Below, in pieces: positions 49,081 through 55,918 of a stretch of DNA of 64,000 nt (its first letter is position 1; every line of letters begins with the position of its first letter). The notes under the pieces are model-generated. The model was not told the DNA's origin. It ran no database searches and saw only the letters and a program-made list of their open reading frames with translations. The position numbers and the translations under genes are program-made. The DNA comes from JAJVID01 sp035714085 (GTDB taxonomy: Bacteria > Acidobacteriota > Blastocatellia > RBC074). Location: positions 1 through 64,000 of the forward strand of contig DASTMP010000215.1 in NCBI GenBank assembly GCA_035714085.1, in the 5' to 3' direction.

Positions 49081-49326
49081 AGGAGAAAAGCGCGGCGCTC
49101 TGCAAACTCGCCGACTCCGCGGAGTGAACGCGCCCCGGATGGGGCCGTGAACGACCCGCCGCCCCAAATGGCGAACGTCGGAATGGGCGAGCGCTGTCGT
49201 TTGCCTCGCAGACGGTTTCCCGTTCCGCTCCGAATTTTGTTGTTTTATTGATTGGTCTATTGTGGTATAAATAAAACGACCTGATAAGAGGCTGCAACCT
49301 CTCACCAGGTCTCGCCAGGGAGCACA

Positions 49327-50553
49327 ATGATTGAGGCATTGCGCGCCATGGCTAATTCCAAAAATACCACAGTCAAAACCTTCGAGTATCGCATTCGCCC
49401 AAATAAGCAGTTCATCGCGGCGTGCGAGAAGGCGCTCGATGATTCGCGCTTTGTATACAACTGCGCCCTTGAACAAAGGATTCGCGTGTACAACGCCTGT
49501 GGCAAGACGATCAGCTTTTACGAGCAATCCCGCCAATTGACGGAGGCGCGCAACGAATTGCCTGAGATCAACGGCGTTCTTCGCACAATTCAGATCGACG
49601 CTTTGGAGCGCCTGGATGAAGCCTTCGACGCATTTTTTCGGCGCTTGAAACGCGGAGAAAAACCCGGCTTCCCAAGATTCAAGGGCCGTGATCGCTACCA
49701 CACTTTTTCGCAGAAATACGAGAAGGTGAGGCCATGCCCTATCAAGGGCGATAAGCTGACCGTTCCTAGCGTGGGTACTTGCCGCGTAAGACTCAGCCGC
49801 CTGGTAGAAGGGCGCTGCAAGCAACTGCGAATCACGAGGCGCGCCGACGGATGGTATGCTCTGCTGGTTTGCGAAATACCGAAACGCGCGCCGCGAGCCT
49901 TTACCGGAGAGACCGTCGGCGTGGATGTCGGCATTAAGAGTTTTGCGACGCTCTCGACCGGCGAAGAGATCGCCAACCCGCGCCATCTCAAACAGGCGGC
50001 GGACCAACTTGCGCGAGAGCAACGACACCTGTCCCGCAAGGTAAAGGGCAGTCGGAATCGGAAGAAAGCTCGCGGCAAAGTCGCGCTCAGACACCTGAGA
50101 GTACAGAGAGCGCGCAAGCATTTTCACCACGAAGAGGCGGCGAAACTGGTCGAACGCTTCGACCGAGTCGCCGTGGAAGACTTGAACATTCGCGGGATGG
50201 TGAAAAACCGCCATCTTGCAAAGGCCATTCTTGACGTGGCCTGGGGCCAATTTTTCGCGATAACGAAAAGCAAGGCTGAAAGCGCTGGCCGGACGTTTGA
50301 AAGAGTGAACCCCAGATACACGAGTCAAACTTGCAGCAAATGCGGTCACAGGCAAAAGATGCCCCTGGCGATTCGCGTCTACGAATGCGAGAAGTGCGGA
50401 TTTGTCTGTGGTCGTGACCATAATGCTGCGATAAACCTTGATACGGTACGGCCGAGCGGGCCGAAACCTGACGCCTATGGAGAGCGGAAGCGCTCTAAGA
50501 AGCAGGAACGCGACGGCAGTTCTCAATCGGAACCCCAGAGGGGTGGAGATTGA
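49327..50553 (+). CDS. tnpB: TnpB RNA-guided endonuclease (IS200/IS605 OrfB)
   Basis: 408 residues, start ATG 49327 with AGGGAG just upstream. N-terminal recognition part begins TFEYRIRPNKQ, with RFVYNCALE. The RuvC nuclease has all three acidic residues: GVDVGIKSFATLS (Asp200), VAVEDLNIRG (Glu284) and GRDHNAAIN (Asp364). The zinc ribbon has TCSKCGHR (Cys336, 339) and ECEKCGFVCG (Cys354, 357). TnpB proteins cleave DNA next to a short TAM using an RNA transcribed from the element's right end. Size and motifs look intact, so it is probably active or recently active. The C-terminal tail beyond the RuvC domain overlaps the putative guide-RNA scaffold. Confidence 0.95.
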   Translation: MIEALRAMANSKNTTVKTFEYRIRPNKQFIAACEKALDDSRFVYNCALEQRIRVYNACGKTISFYEQSRQLTEARNELPEINGVLRTIQIDALERLDEAFDAFFRRLKRGEKPGFPRFKGRDRYHTFSQKYEKVRPCPIKGDKLTVPSVGTCRVRLSRLVEGRCKQLRITRRADGWYALLVCEIPKRAPRAFTGETVGVDVGIKSFATLSTGEEIANPRHLKQAADQLAREQRHLSRKVKGSRNRKKARGKVALRHLRVQRARKHFHHEEAAKLVERFDRVAVEDLNIRGMVKNRHLAKAILDVAWGQFFAITKSKAESAGRTFERVNPRYTSQTCSKCGHRQKMPLAIRVYECEKCGFVCGRDHNAAINLDTVRPSGPKPDAYGERKRSKKQERDGSSQSEPQRGGD

Positions 50554-50554
50554 G
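50481..50554 (+). ncRNA. Candidate TnpB omega-RNA 3' scaffold
   Basis: Within the last codons of tnpB are two hairpins: AGAGCG-GAAG-CGCTCT (50481-50496), and a two-tier stem with outer 7-bp arms CTCAATC (50522-50528) and GATTGAG (50548-50554) enclosing CCCC-AGA-GGGG (50533-50543). Known omega-RNAs overlap the tnpB 3' end and finish at the element's right end, with the guide just after. By that rule the guide would start near 50555. The structure is seen; the role is inferred. The 5' end of the RNA is not defined. Confidence 0.4.
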
Positions 50555-50693
50555 CGCCTGAACCGTCTGCGACGCTAATAACACGCAATCTCCCTTATCG
50601 CGGCGACAAACTGTCACGTCTCGCGGCGCCGTCCGAATTGGTTGAGCGGCGCTCTCCTTCATAATCTTTCGGCGTACGCCTTAAGAAATATAG

Positions 50694-51200
50694 TCAGGGA
50701 GCTTGATATATCAGTATCCGTTTGCCGCCGGCGAGTTTGCGACCGATCAAGGCGCCAGCGACCGTCGTACCAATGACGGCGGCCGCCAGTCCGATTCCTC
50801 TTCCCCGACAATCGTAGCAAGGTTCATTCGATGACGAAGCGGCGACGGCGATCGCAATTCCGCCGAGCAGCCCGGCGCCGAGGCCGAGGCTCTGATAAAG
50901 CTTCTGTTTCTCCGGATCGGGAGGCAGCGATCGCCAGACTTGCCGTATTTCATCGCGATTGAATTGCGCGGCCCGCTGATTTTTGATCGAAAGTGATAGC
51001 CCGGTGTCGGAAACGAGAACCTTCTCGCCTTTCACAGTTCTGCCGTCTTTCAATTTCACCACCAGCTTTTCTCCGAGCGTTGTCTGTTTGACGAGATCCC
51101 AGGCCTGATCCGAAGAGAGTTGAGCGCTCTGCGCCAATGCGATTTGGGCTTGCGCTGACACAATCAAGGAAAGACAGATTGCCGCCAGTTTGGTTTTCAT
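50694..51200 (-). CDS. Small secreted protein with a glycine-zipper-like tail
   Basis: 168 residues. The ATG at 51200 is preferred over a longer frame because of a perfect GGAGGTG ribosome site. A signal peptide (MKTKLAAICLSLIVSAQAQIALA) is followed by a small strand-rich region, GEKLVVKLKDGRTVKGEKV and LSLSIKNQRAAQFNRDEI, that resembles an SH3/Sm-like barrel. The C-terminus has two Gly/Ala-rich hydrophobic stretches (LGLGAGLLGGIAIAVAAS and GIGLAAAVIGTTVAGALIG) separated by CYDC. It may be membrane-associated; function unknown. Converges on tnpB. Confidence 0.65.
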   Translation of the reverse strand: MKTKLAAICLSLIVSAQAQIALAQSAQLSSDQAWDLVKQTTLGEKLVVKLKDGRTVKGEKVLVSDTGLSLSIKNQRAAQFNRDEIRQVWRSLPPDPEKQKLYQSLGLGAGLLGGIAIAVAASSSNEPCYDCRGRGIGLAAAVIGTTVAGALIGRKLAGGKRILIYQAP

Positions 51201-51568
51201 ATTCACCTCCGTCTTTTGTCTGAATTGTTTGTCTGAAGTCGTAACAGGGTTCGCGGCCGAGTCTCGCAACAATCGTGCCCGGCTAAATTCAAGAAAACAG
51301 GTTCGCGGCCGACGTATCGGCGTAGTGTTTTCCCGACGATTGTCAGGTAGATTGGAGGTCGGAATGTCGGAATTTGCTTCTCGTCTCTCAAACTCGAGCC
51401 GCATCCGACTGATCTCCGGCGCCTCAGTGGCGAGCGCGTTCAACTTCTCTTTGATCTTGCCGCCGTTTTCCAAACCGGCAGGTTGTGGACGAGGACGCGG
51501 CGGCGCGAGCGGGCGGAGCGGCCAATCAACATTTCATCCCTCTTTGTCGCGGCGCCGGAGCGGTTGTT
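51201..51568. other. Intergenic region without a recognised gene
   Basis: A continuous frame extends upstream of the small secreted protein to 51473 on the minus strand (MENGGKIKEKLNALATEAPE), but it has no ribosome site matching that at 51200 and no recognised domain. The strong promoter of the padR remnant begins at 51569. Confidence 0.4.
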
Positions 51569-51597
51569 TTGACACAACATAGCTTGTTACGTAATAT
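51569..51597 (+). promoter_or_regulatory. Consensus-like sigma-70 promoter of the padR remnant
   Basis: TTGACA (51569-51574), a 17-bp spacer and TAATAT (51592-51597) give a near-perfect housekeeping promoter. A TTACGTAA palindrome (51587-51594) overlaps the -10 and could be the binding site of the lost PadR-type regulator. The start of the padR remnant is 7 nt after the -10, so transcription would begin at or very near its first codon. Confidence 0.75.
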
Positions 51598-51603
51598 ATT
51601 GTT

Positions 51604-51681
51604 ATGTCAATTATCAATACTCAGAAATTCGACCGCGAGTTGAAGAAGGGCGGCGCCGAATTGCCCCATTCAATCGCGTAA
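51604..51681 (+). pseudogene. N-terminal remnant of a PadR-family regulator
   Basis: A 25-codon frame reads MSIINTQKFDRELKKGGAEL, then PHSIA and a stop. The first 20 residues match the characteristic start of acidobacterial PadR regulators that sit before large permease genes (KFDRELKKGSAELLIL in the family, from memory). The winged-helix domain that should follow is gone, apparently deleted together with the junction to the next gene. Confidence 0.65.
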
Positions 51682-51693
51682 CGAGGACTGATA

Positions 51694-52056
51694 ATGCCTG
51701 ACTGCTACGCGGAATTACTCTCAAGCGGCGCAACGGAAGCGGAAGCCTATAACCAAACACTGACTGAATTGAGCGGCAGTGAGTTGTTAGCGCATGAACT
51801 GCAGCGCGTGGAGCGGCGGATCGCGTCATCATTTTATGGAACGGCTAAGGACAAATATGTAACCAGGCAGAGGGTTTTCTCAAACAGGCGCCTCCCTTTT
51901 GACCAAACTGAAGTGAGGGATATCATCGATCTCGATGAAACCGGGACATGGGAGCCAGACCGCAGTGCTTGTTTGCATGGGGCGCGCCATGGCGCATGGG
52001 ATGACCACCGAATCGAGGTTCTCCGACCCAACGGCGCTCGCGCTGTTGCCCGATGA
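51694..52056 (+). pseudogene. Remnant of the N-terminal segment of an ABC-type duplicated permease
   Basis: The frame starts MPDCYAELLSSGATEAEAY and continues TELSGSELLAHELQRVERR. From memory this is the short cytoplasmic lead found before the FtsX-like membrane domain of acidobacterial duplicated permeases, normally encoded directly after padR. After about 45 codons the similarity stops and the remaining frame is out of register over the methyltransferase gene. No membrane domain is left. With the padR stub it marks a deletion of several kilobases. Confidence 0.6.
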
Positions 52057-52783
52057 CGCGCGGGCGCGCGTCGAACGCTTTCGCGCCGGCGAGGCGCCAA
52101 AGGGCGTACGCGGGCGCCTGGAGCATACTTACCTCGAGAAACAGTCAAATGTCATGGTCGCGCGCACCGTCGCGATCGACGATGCCGTGCGCGGCGCCGC
52201 CTCGCCGCAGCTTGTCATCCTCGGCGCGGGCCTGGATGGCCGCGCGTGGCGCATGCCCGAACTGGGCGAGACCACCGTCTTCGAAGTCGACCATCCGGAC
52301 TCGCAGCGCGACAAGCGGGAGCGCGTCGCCGCGCTGACATCGGCCGCCCGCGATATCCGATTCGCGCCTGTAGACTTCACACGCGACAATCTCGACGACG
52401 CGCTCGCGGCCGCCGGTCACGATCCGGCATTGGCGACGACGTGGCTCTGGGAGGGAGTGGTCATGTACCTCACGCAGGCTGATGTCGAAGCGACACTCAC
52501 CGTCATCGAGCGTAGATCGGCGGCCGGAAGTCGCTTGATCGTCGCGTACCACAGCCCGGCGCTTATGCTGAGGCTCATCGGCCCGATCGTGCGCCGGCTC
52601 GGTGAGCCACTGCGCTCGGCATTCACAGCCGATACGATGCGGACGCTGCTTGCCAGATACGGGTTCGGAGTTGTCCGGGATGATGACCTGCCCACGATCG
52701 GCGGCGCGTTGTCCGCTGAGATAGCCCAGGCAACGCGAATGATGAAGCATCTGCGGATCGCGATTGCGAATCACCTGCATTAG
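51935..52783 (+). CDS. SAM-dependent methyltransferase of the PPM1/leucine carboxyl methyltransferase type
   Basis: 282 residues. LVILGAGLDGRAWRMPEL is the SAM-binding Gly-rich loop typical of this group, TVFEVDHPDSQRDKRER holds the ribose-binding acidic residue and DHPD signature, and TTWLWEGVVMYL is the later conserved block. The N-terminal segment AVLVCMGRAMAHG through ADPTAL-like RFSDPTALALLP is typical of the family. Members methylate carboxylates of polyketides or small molecules. The ATG at 51935 overlaps the permease remnant; the gene may be driven by the promoter at 51569. Substrate unknown. Confidence 0.85.
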   Translation: MKPGHGSQTAVLVCMGRAMAHGMTTESRFSDPTALALLPDDARARVERFRAGEAPKGVRGRLEHTYLEKQSNVMVARTVAIDDAVRGAASPQLVILGAGLDGRAWRMPELGETTVFEVDHPDSQRDKRERVAALTSAARDIRFAPVDFTRDNLDDALAAAGHDPALATTWLWEGVVMYLTQADVEATLTVIERRSAAGSRLIVAYHSPALMLRLIGPIVRRLGEPLRSAFTADTMRTLLARYGFGVVRDDDLPTIGGALSAEIAQATRMMKHLRIAIANHLH

Positions 52784-53042
52784 ATCGAACGATCATGGCT
52801 GTGGCGATCGGGGAATGGAACTGTTGCAAGTACCGGGCAGTTTGTGGTCAAGACTGATAGACTTTCCGGTTCTGAGTCGCCTTTGGTGAGGCTGGCTCAA
52901 AGGCCTGCGCCTTACCCGTCATTGAATACTTCGGCTCAACCCGTTGTATAGACCGGATTGATCCGAGATACGCGTGAGAACTCGTCACAAGGCGCCGTCT
53001 CATCGCAGGATCGAATGCTTGTCGAACCGCAGAGAGGTCTTG

Positions 53043-54830
53043 CTATTCCCGGGCTCCTGACGCGAGCAGAAAGTCGACAACGTCTTCATGCCCGCCCCTC
53101 TTAGCCATACTGAGTGGTGTCCTCCACTCGCCTTTCTTGGTCACGTCATCAACTATCTCTCTCGTCCCGTCTTTTTTCACTATTTCTTTAACTATCTCTC
53201 TTATCTTGTCTTTTTTCACTCTTTCTATGTCGAGTGTGTATATCATGGTTTCCCCCTTGGCATTTTTTACTACAATCGTTCTCGTTCTGGGATACCAAGC
53301 TTGGGCATTGACGTCGGCGCCGCGGGCGACAAGCAGCTTAACAACCTCCAGGCGTCCCTTTTCGCTTGCCCGAATCAAAGCGTTCTGGCACTCAGGGTCG
53401 ATGTGGTCGATGTTTGCGCCCCGGTCCAACAGCAACGAGACAACGTCCACGTGTCCTCCCTCAGCGGCATTGATCAGAGGAGTCGCGTCGGCCTCCAGGT
53501 TTGGATTAGCGCCCCAGTCCAATAACAGTCGAACCGCATCGAGCCGGCCTCCGCGCGCCGCGCCGATCAAGGGACTGCCAATCTCGCTAGGGGAAACTAT
53601 GCAATTCACATTCGCGCCTGCCCGAAGCAATTCCTCGATCCCCGCGAGGTCGCCGGCAGCGGCTGCTCTGATCAGCGCTCGGTCGAGCCCCGACGCAACG
53701 CGTTCTCCTGGTTTGGCGCTTTGTGAGCCGGGTGTCTGGGCTGATGCGGCGGTTTGTTGTGAGTTGGGCGCTTGGGCTGCAGCGACCGTTTGTTTCCTCG
53801 ATTGCGTCACAGCGCGCACCGGCGCGATCGCAAGCACTACAAGACTCGCGACGCTCAACGCAATCGCGGTCGGGCGCCACCCCGCGCGCCCACGACGCTG
53901 ACTGCCATCGAGCAGCGCCGAGACTCGCGCCGACAGGTCGCTGCGATTCGCCATGCCGAGCGCCGACTGTGCTTGTGCTTTCGCTAGTCGCCCGGCAAGC
54001 GACACCAACTGCTCGGCATACTCGGTATGCTCCGCGCTCTCGACCACGGCGTCATCAGCCGCGCGCTCGGCTTCCAGACTCAGGCGCCGAAAGGCCAGCC
54101 AAACCAGGGGATGGAGCCAATAAAAGATGCAGGTCGCCCGAGCTGCCAATTGAATGGCCCAGTCACCGCGTCGCACATGCTCCAGTTCGTGAACAATCGC
54201 GCGACGGAGGTCAGCATCATTCCATTCGCTTGCTTCATCGGGCAGCAGGATCGCGGGTCGCCAGATGCCGCAGGTTAGAGGCCCTGGAATGCTCTCGTGC
54301 AGCAAGACCTCGACCTTGTGACGAACGCCACATTCGCCAGCCAACCTCTGCATTAGCTCACGCGACTCCATCCAGAGCAGACCTTCCCGACGTGTTCGGT
54401 AGAGTCGTCGCAGATCAACAGCGAGCAGCGCGAGCAACCAGAATGCTCCAGCGAGCCACACTGTGCGGAATATTGTCATCCATGAAGGGAATGACCAGGG
54501 GGCGCTCTCGGTTGCTCGACTCGGAAGGCCGGCGCCTGTGGGAGTGGTCAGAGCGACTGACGGGGCGGCTGGTCCTAAGTCAGTGGCTTCACTGGATTGA
54601 GAAGTCGGGAAGCCGATGGTCACCTCCGGGGCGGCCCATACGATCAACGGCAGAGCTAACACCGCGGCCAGCGTCGCGGCGAGCAGCAGATGTCGCACGG
54701 ATGCCCGCGCGCGCCTGAACAGCATTACGATGGTCAAACCGATCACCAGTATGATGGTCGCTTTGCCAATGATTGACAGTTCGACCAGGTGGCCCAATGC
54801 CAGGGCAGCCTCGCTAATCGTTGATGTCAT
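53043..54830 (-). CDS. BlaR1/MecR1-like M56 membrane peptidase with C-terminal ankyrin repeats
   Basis: 595 residues. Three to four membrane helices lie in the N-terminal ~330 residues (SIIGKATIILVIGLTIVMLF, HLLLAATLAAVLALPLIVW, FRTVWLAGAFWLLALLAV). The zinc peptidase motif HELEH is in RAIVHELEHVRRGDW, with the downstream Glu in EAERAADDAVV. Instead of a penicillin-binding sensor, the C-terminus has about five ankyrin repeats (ALIRAAAAGDLAGIEELLRA, GANPNLEADATPLINAAEGG). A charged insert rich in Lys/Ile/Val (KDKIREIVKEIVKKDGTREI) interrupts the last two. It is coupled to the blaI-like gene (ATGA overlap) and likely relieves its repression in response to an unknown signal. Confidence 0.9.
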   Translation of the reverse strand: MTSTISEAALALGHLVELSIIGKATIILVIGLTIVMLFRRARASVRHLLLAATLAAVLALPLIVWAAPEVTIGFPTSQSSEATDLGPAAPSVALTTPTGAGLPSRATESAPWSFPSWMTIFRTVWLAGAFWLLALLAVDLRRLYRTRREGLLWMESRELMQRLAGECGVRHKVEVLLHESIPGPLTCGIWRPAILLPDEASEWNDADLRRAIVHELEHVRRGDWAIQLAARATCIFYWLHPLVWLAFRRLSLEAERAADDAVVESAEHTEYAEQLVSLAGRLAKAQAQSALGMANRSDLSARVSALLDGSQRRGRAGWRPTAIALSVASLVVLAIAPVRAVTQSRKQTVAAAQAPNSQQTAASAQTPGSQSAKPGERVASGLDRALIRAAAAGDLAGIEELLRAGANVNCIVSPSEIGSPLIGAARGGRLDAVRLLLDWGANPNLEADATPLINAAEGGHVDVVSLLLDRGANIDHIDPECQNALIRASEKGRLEVVKLLVARGADVNAQAWYPRTRTIVVKNAKGETMIYTLDIERVKKDKIREIVKEIVKKDGTREIVDDVTKKGEWRTPLSMAKRGGHEDVVDFLLASGARE

Positions 54831-55219
54831 GCTTGCCTCCTGCCTTTGCGGACCTGTTCGATCTCGGCTCGCAACGCGTCGAGATCCTCTTCGGTCCAGG
54901 TTTCATGTTTTAGCAATGCCGTTACGGTGTGGCGCGGTGAACCACCGAAAAAGGTATGCACCAGCTTGTTTATGGCGTTGCGTTGGGCGACGGCCCGCGA
55001 TTTCGTCGGATAGTAGACATAGCGCAACCCTTCCTCGCGATGCTTGATAAAACCCTTCGCCTCGAGCTTGGCGAGCATCGCCCGGACGGCCGAGTAGCTT
55101 GGCGGGTCGGAGAGACGGGCGCGCACGTCCTCGACTGACGCGCTGTCTCCCAGCGCGAAGATTGCGTCCATAATCTCGCGCTCGCGACGGGGTAACTTCT
55201 CAAGTGGTGTTGAAGCCAT
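54827..55219 (-). CDS. BlaI/MecI-family transcriptional repressor
   Basis: 130 residues. A winged helix with LPRREREIMDAIFALGDSAS, VEDVRARL, SYSAVRAMLAKLEAKG and the wing EEGLRYVYYP, plus a C-terminal dimerisation part ending RAEIEQVRKGRR. Family repressors bind palindromes at their own promoter and are inactivated by the partner M56 peptidase. Here three GCTAC-NNNN-GTAGC-type palindromes lie 34-85 bp upstream of the start, one overlapping the -35/-10 spacer. GGAGGA lies just before the ATG. Confidence 0.95.
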   Translation of the reverse strand: MASTPLEKLPRREREIMDAIFALGDSASVEDVRARLSDPPSYSAVRAMLAKLEAKGFIKHREEGLRYVYYPTKSRAVAQRNAINKLVHTFFGGSPRHTVTALLKHETWTEEDLDALRAEIEQVRKGRRQA

Positions 55220-55252
55220 AATTGTCCTCCATTTCTGTTGCTTAAACTGACT

Positions 55253-55304
55253 GCTACGTGCGTAGCGTATTGCTATAAACGTAGCATATTGCTACGAACG
55301 TAGC
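55253..55304. promoter_or_regulatory. Three tandem BlaI-type operators with 19-bp period
   Basis: GCTACG-TG-CGTAGC (55253-55266, perfect palindrome), GCTATA-AA-CGTAGC (55272-55285, imperfect) and GCTACG-AA-CGTAGC (55291-55304, perfect) begin exactly 19 bp apart. They cover the promoter and leader of the blaI-like gene. Binding by its product is inferred from position and from autoregulation in the family. Confidence 0.8.
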
Positions 55305-55312
55305 GCTGTCAA
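55283..55312 (-). promoter_or_regulatory. Promoter of the blaI-blaR-like operon
   Basis: Read on the minus strand: TTGACA (55312-55307), an 18-bp spacer, TATGCT (55288-55283). The third operator fills the spacer and the second touches the -10 and start region, so repressor binding would block RNA polymerase. Confidence 0.65.
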
Positions 55313-55918
55313 GCGGAATTATTTTTGAGCCTTTCGCTGATAACTCGACGGGAGGCCCCCTGCCTCGGCATTCTCTCGCGCGTGGGCGCAGCCCAATGCT
55401 AAAGAGGTCAACACGATGCGCTCAATCTCATCAACCGAGATGGCGTCTCTCGTCCGGATATATAATTTCGTCGTCTTCGGCTATTCGTGGCTGGCGAGTC
55501 CTGGAATTGCGTCGCGCGTCGCGCCATCGCCGACGATTTGGATTTTGGCGCCGCCGCTGACGCGAAGTAAGCGAAGAGCGTCATCCATCCTTATCATCCC
55601 GCCGCCGGTATACAGCCATCCGCCGAAAACTCGCGGACAATTGACAGCCCTGGGAATGTCAATTGTCGGCAACAGCGGCGCCGATCGAAAACGCCTGGCG
55701 CATATTCTCAGCCGGGCCGAGAAGAAGTTGCGAAAGGCGCAATGGTTGCATGGCGTGGGATCGAGTTCTGAAAATGTCTCTTTGCAAGACGTAAAGTGAA
55801 CGAAGTCCGGCCAGGAAGCCGTAACCAATCGTGACGAATGGGCATGAATCGGCGCATCGCCGCCGAGGCTCCATCCGCTTGCCGATAGCGGCTTACTTTC
55901 CAACGAGGCAACCAAGCT
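55313..55918. other. Intergenic region with no convincing gene
   Basis: About 600 bp upstream of the papain-like fusion gene. Open frames exist on both strands (55416-55799 plus, 55481-55915 minus) but neither has recognisable domains or a good ribosome site. A 10-bp perfect inverted repeat GACAATTGAC..GTCAATTGTC (55636-55645, 55658-55667) could be an operator or hairpin. Confidence 0.45.

Larger units (their letters stand above)
49253..50554 (+). mobile_element. IS605-like element carrying tnpB only
   Basis: The proposed left boundary follows a TTGAT at 49248-49252, the motif at the left flank of ISDra2-type insertions. A subterminal hairpin lies at 49279-49310 (ACCTG..CAGGT outer stem, AGAGG..CCTCT inner stem). 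The proposed right end is the hairpin closing at 50554. No tnpA is present, so it cannot transpose alone. Boundaries are inferred from motifs and were not confirmed by an empty site. Confidence 0.45.

Noticed and set aside
49018..50526. A 502-codon open frame antisense to tnpB
   Set aside because: It lies fully opposite a strongly conserved TnpB, has no recognisable domain, and long antisense frames are common in GC-rich DNA.
55416..55915. Overlapping open frames on both strands upstream of the papain-like fusion
   Set aside because: Neither has a domain, a good ribosome site or plausible composition; both may be chance frames in GC-rich DNA.
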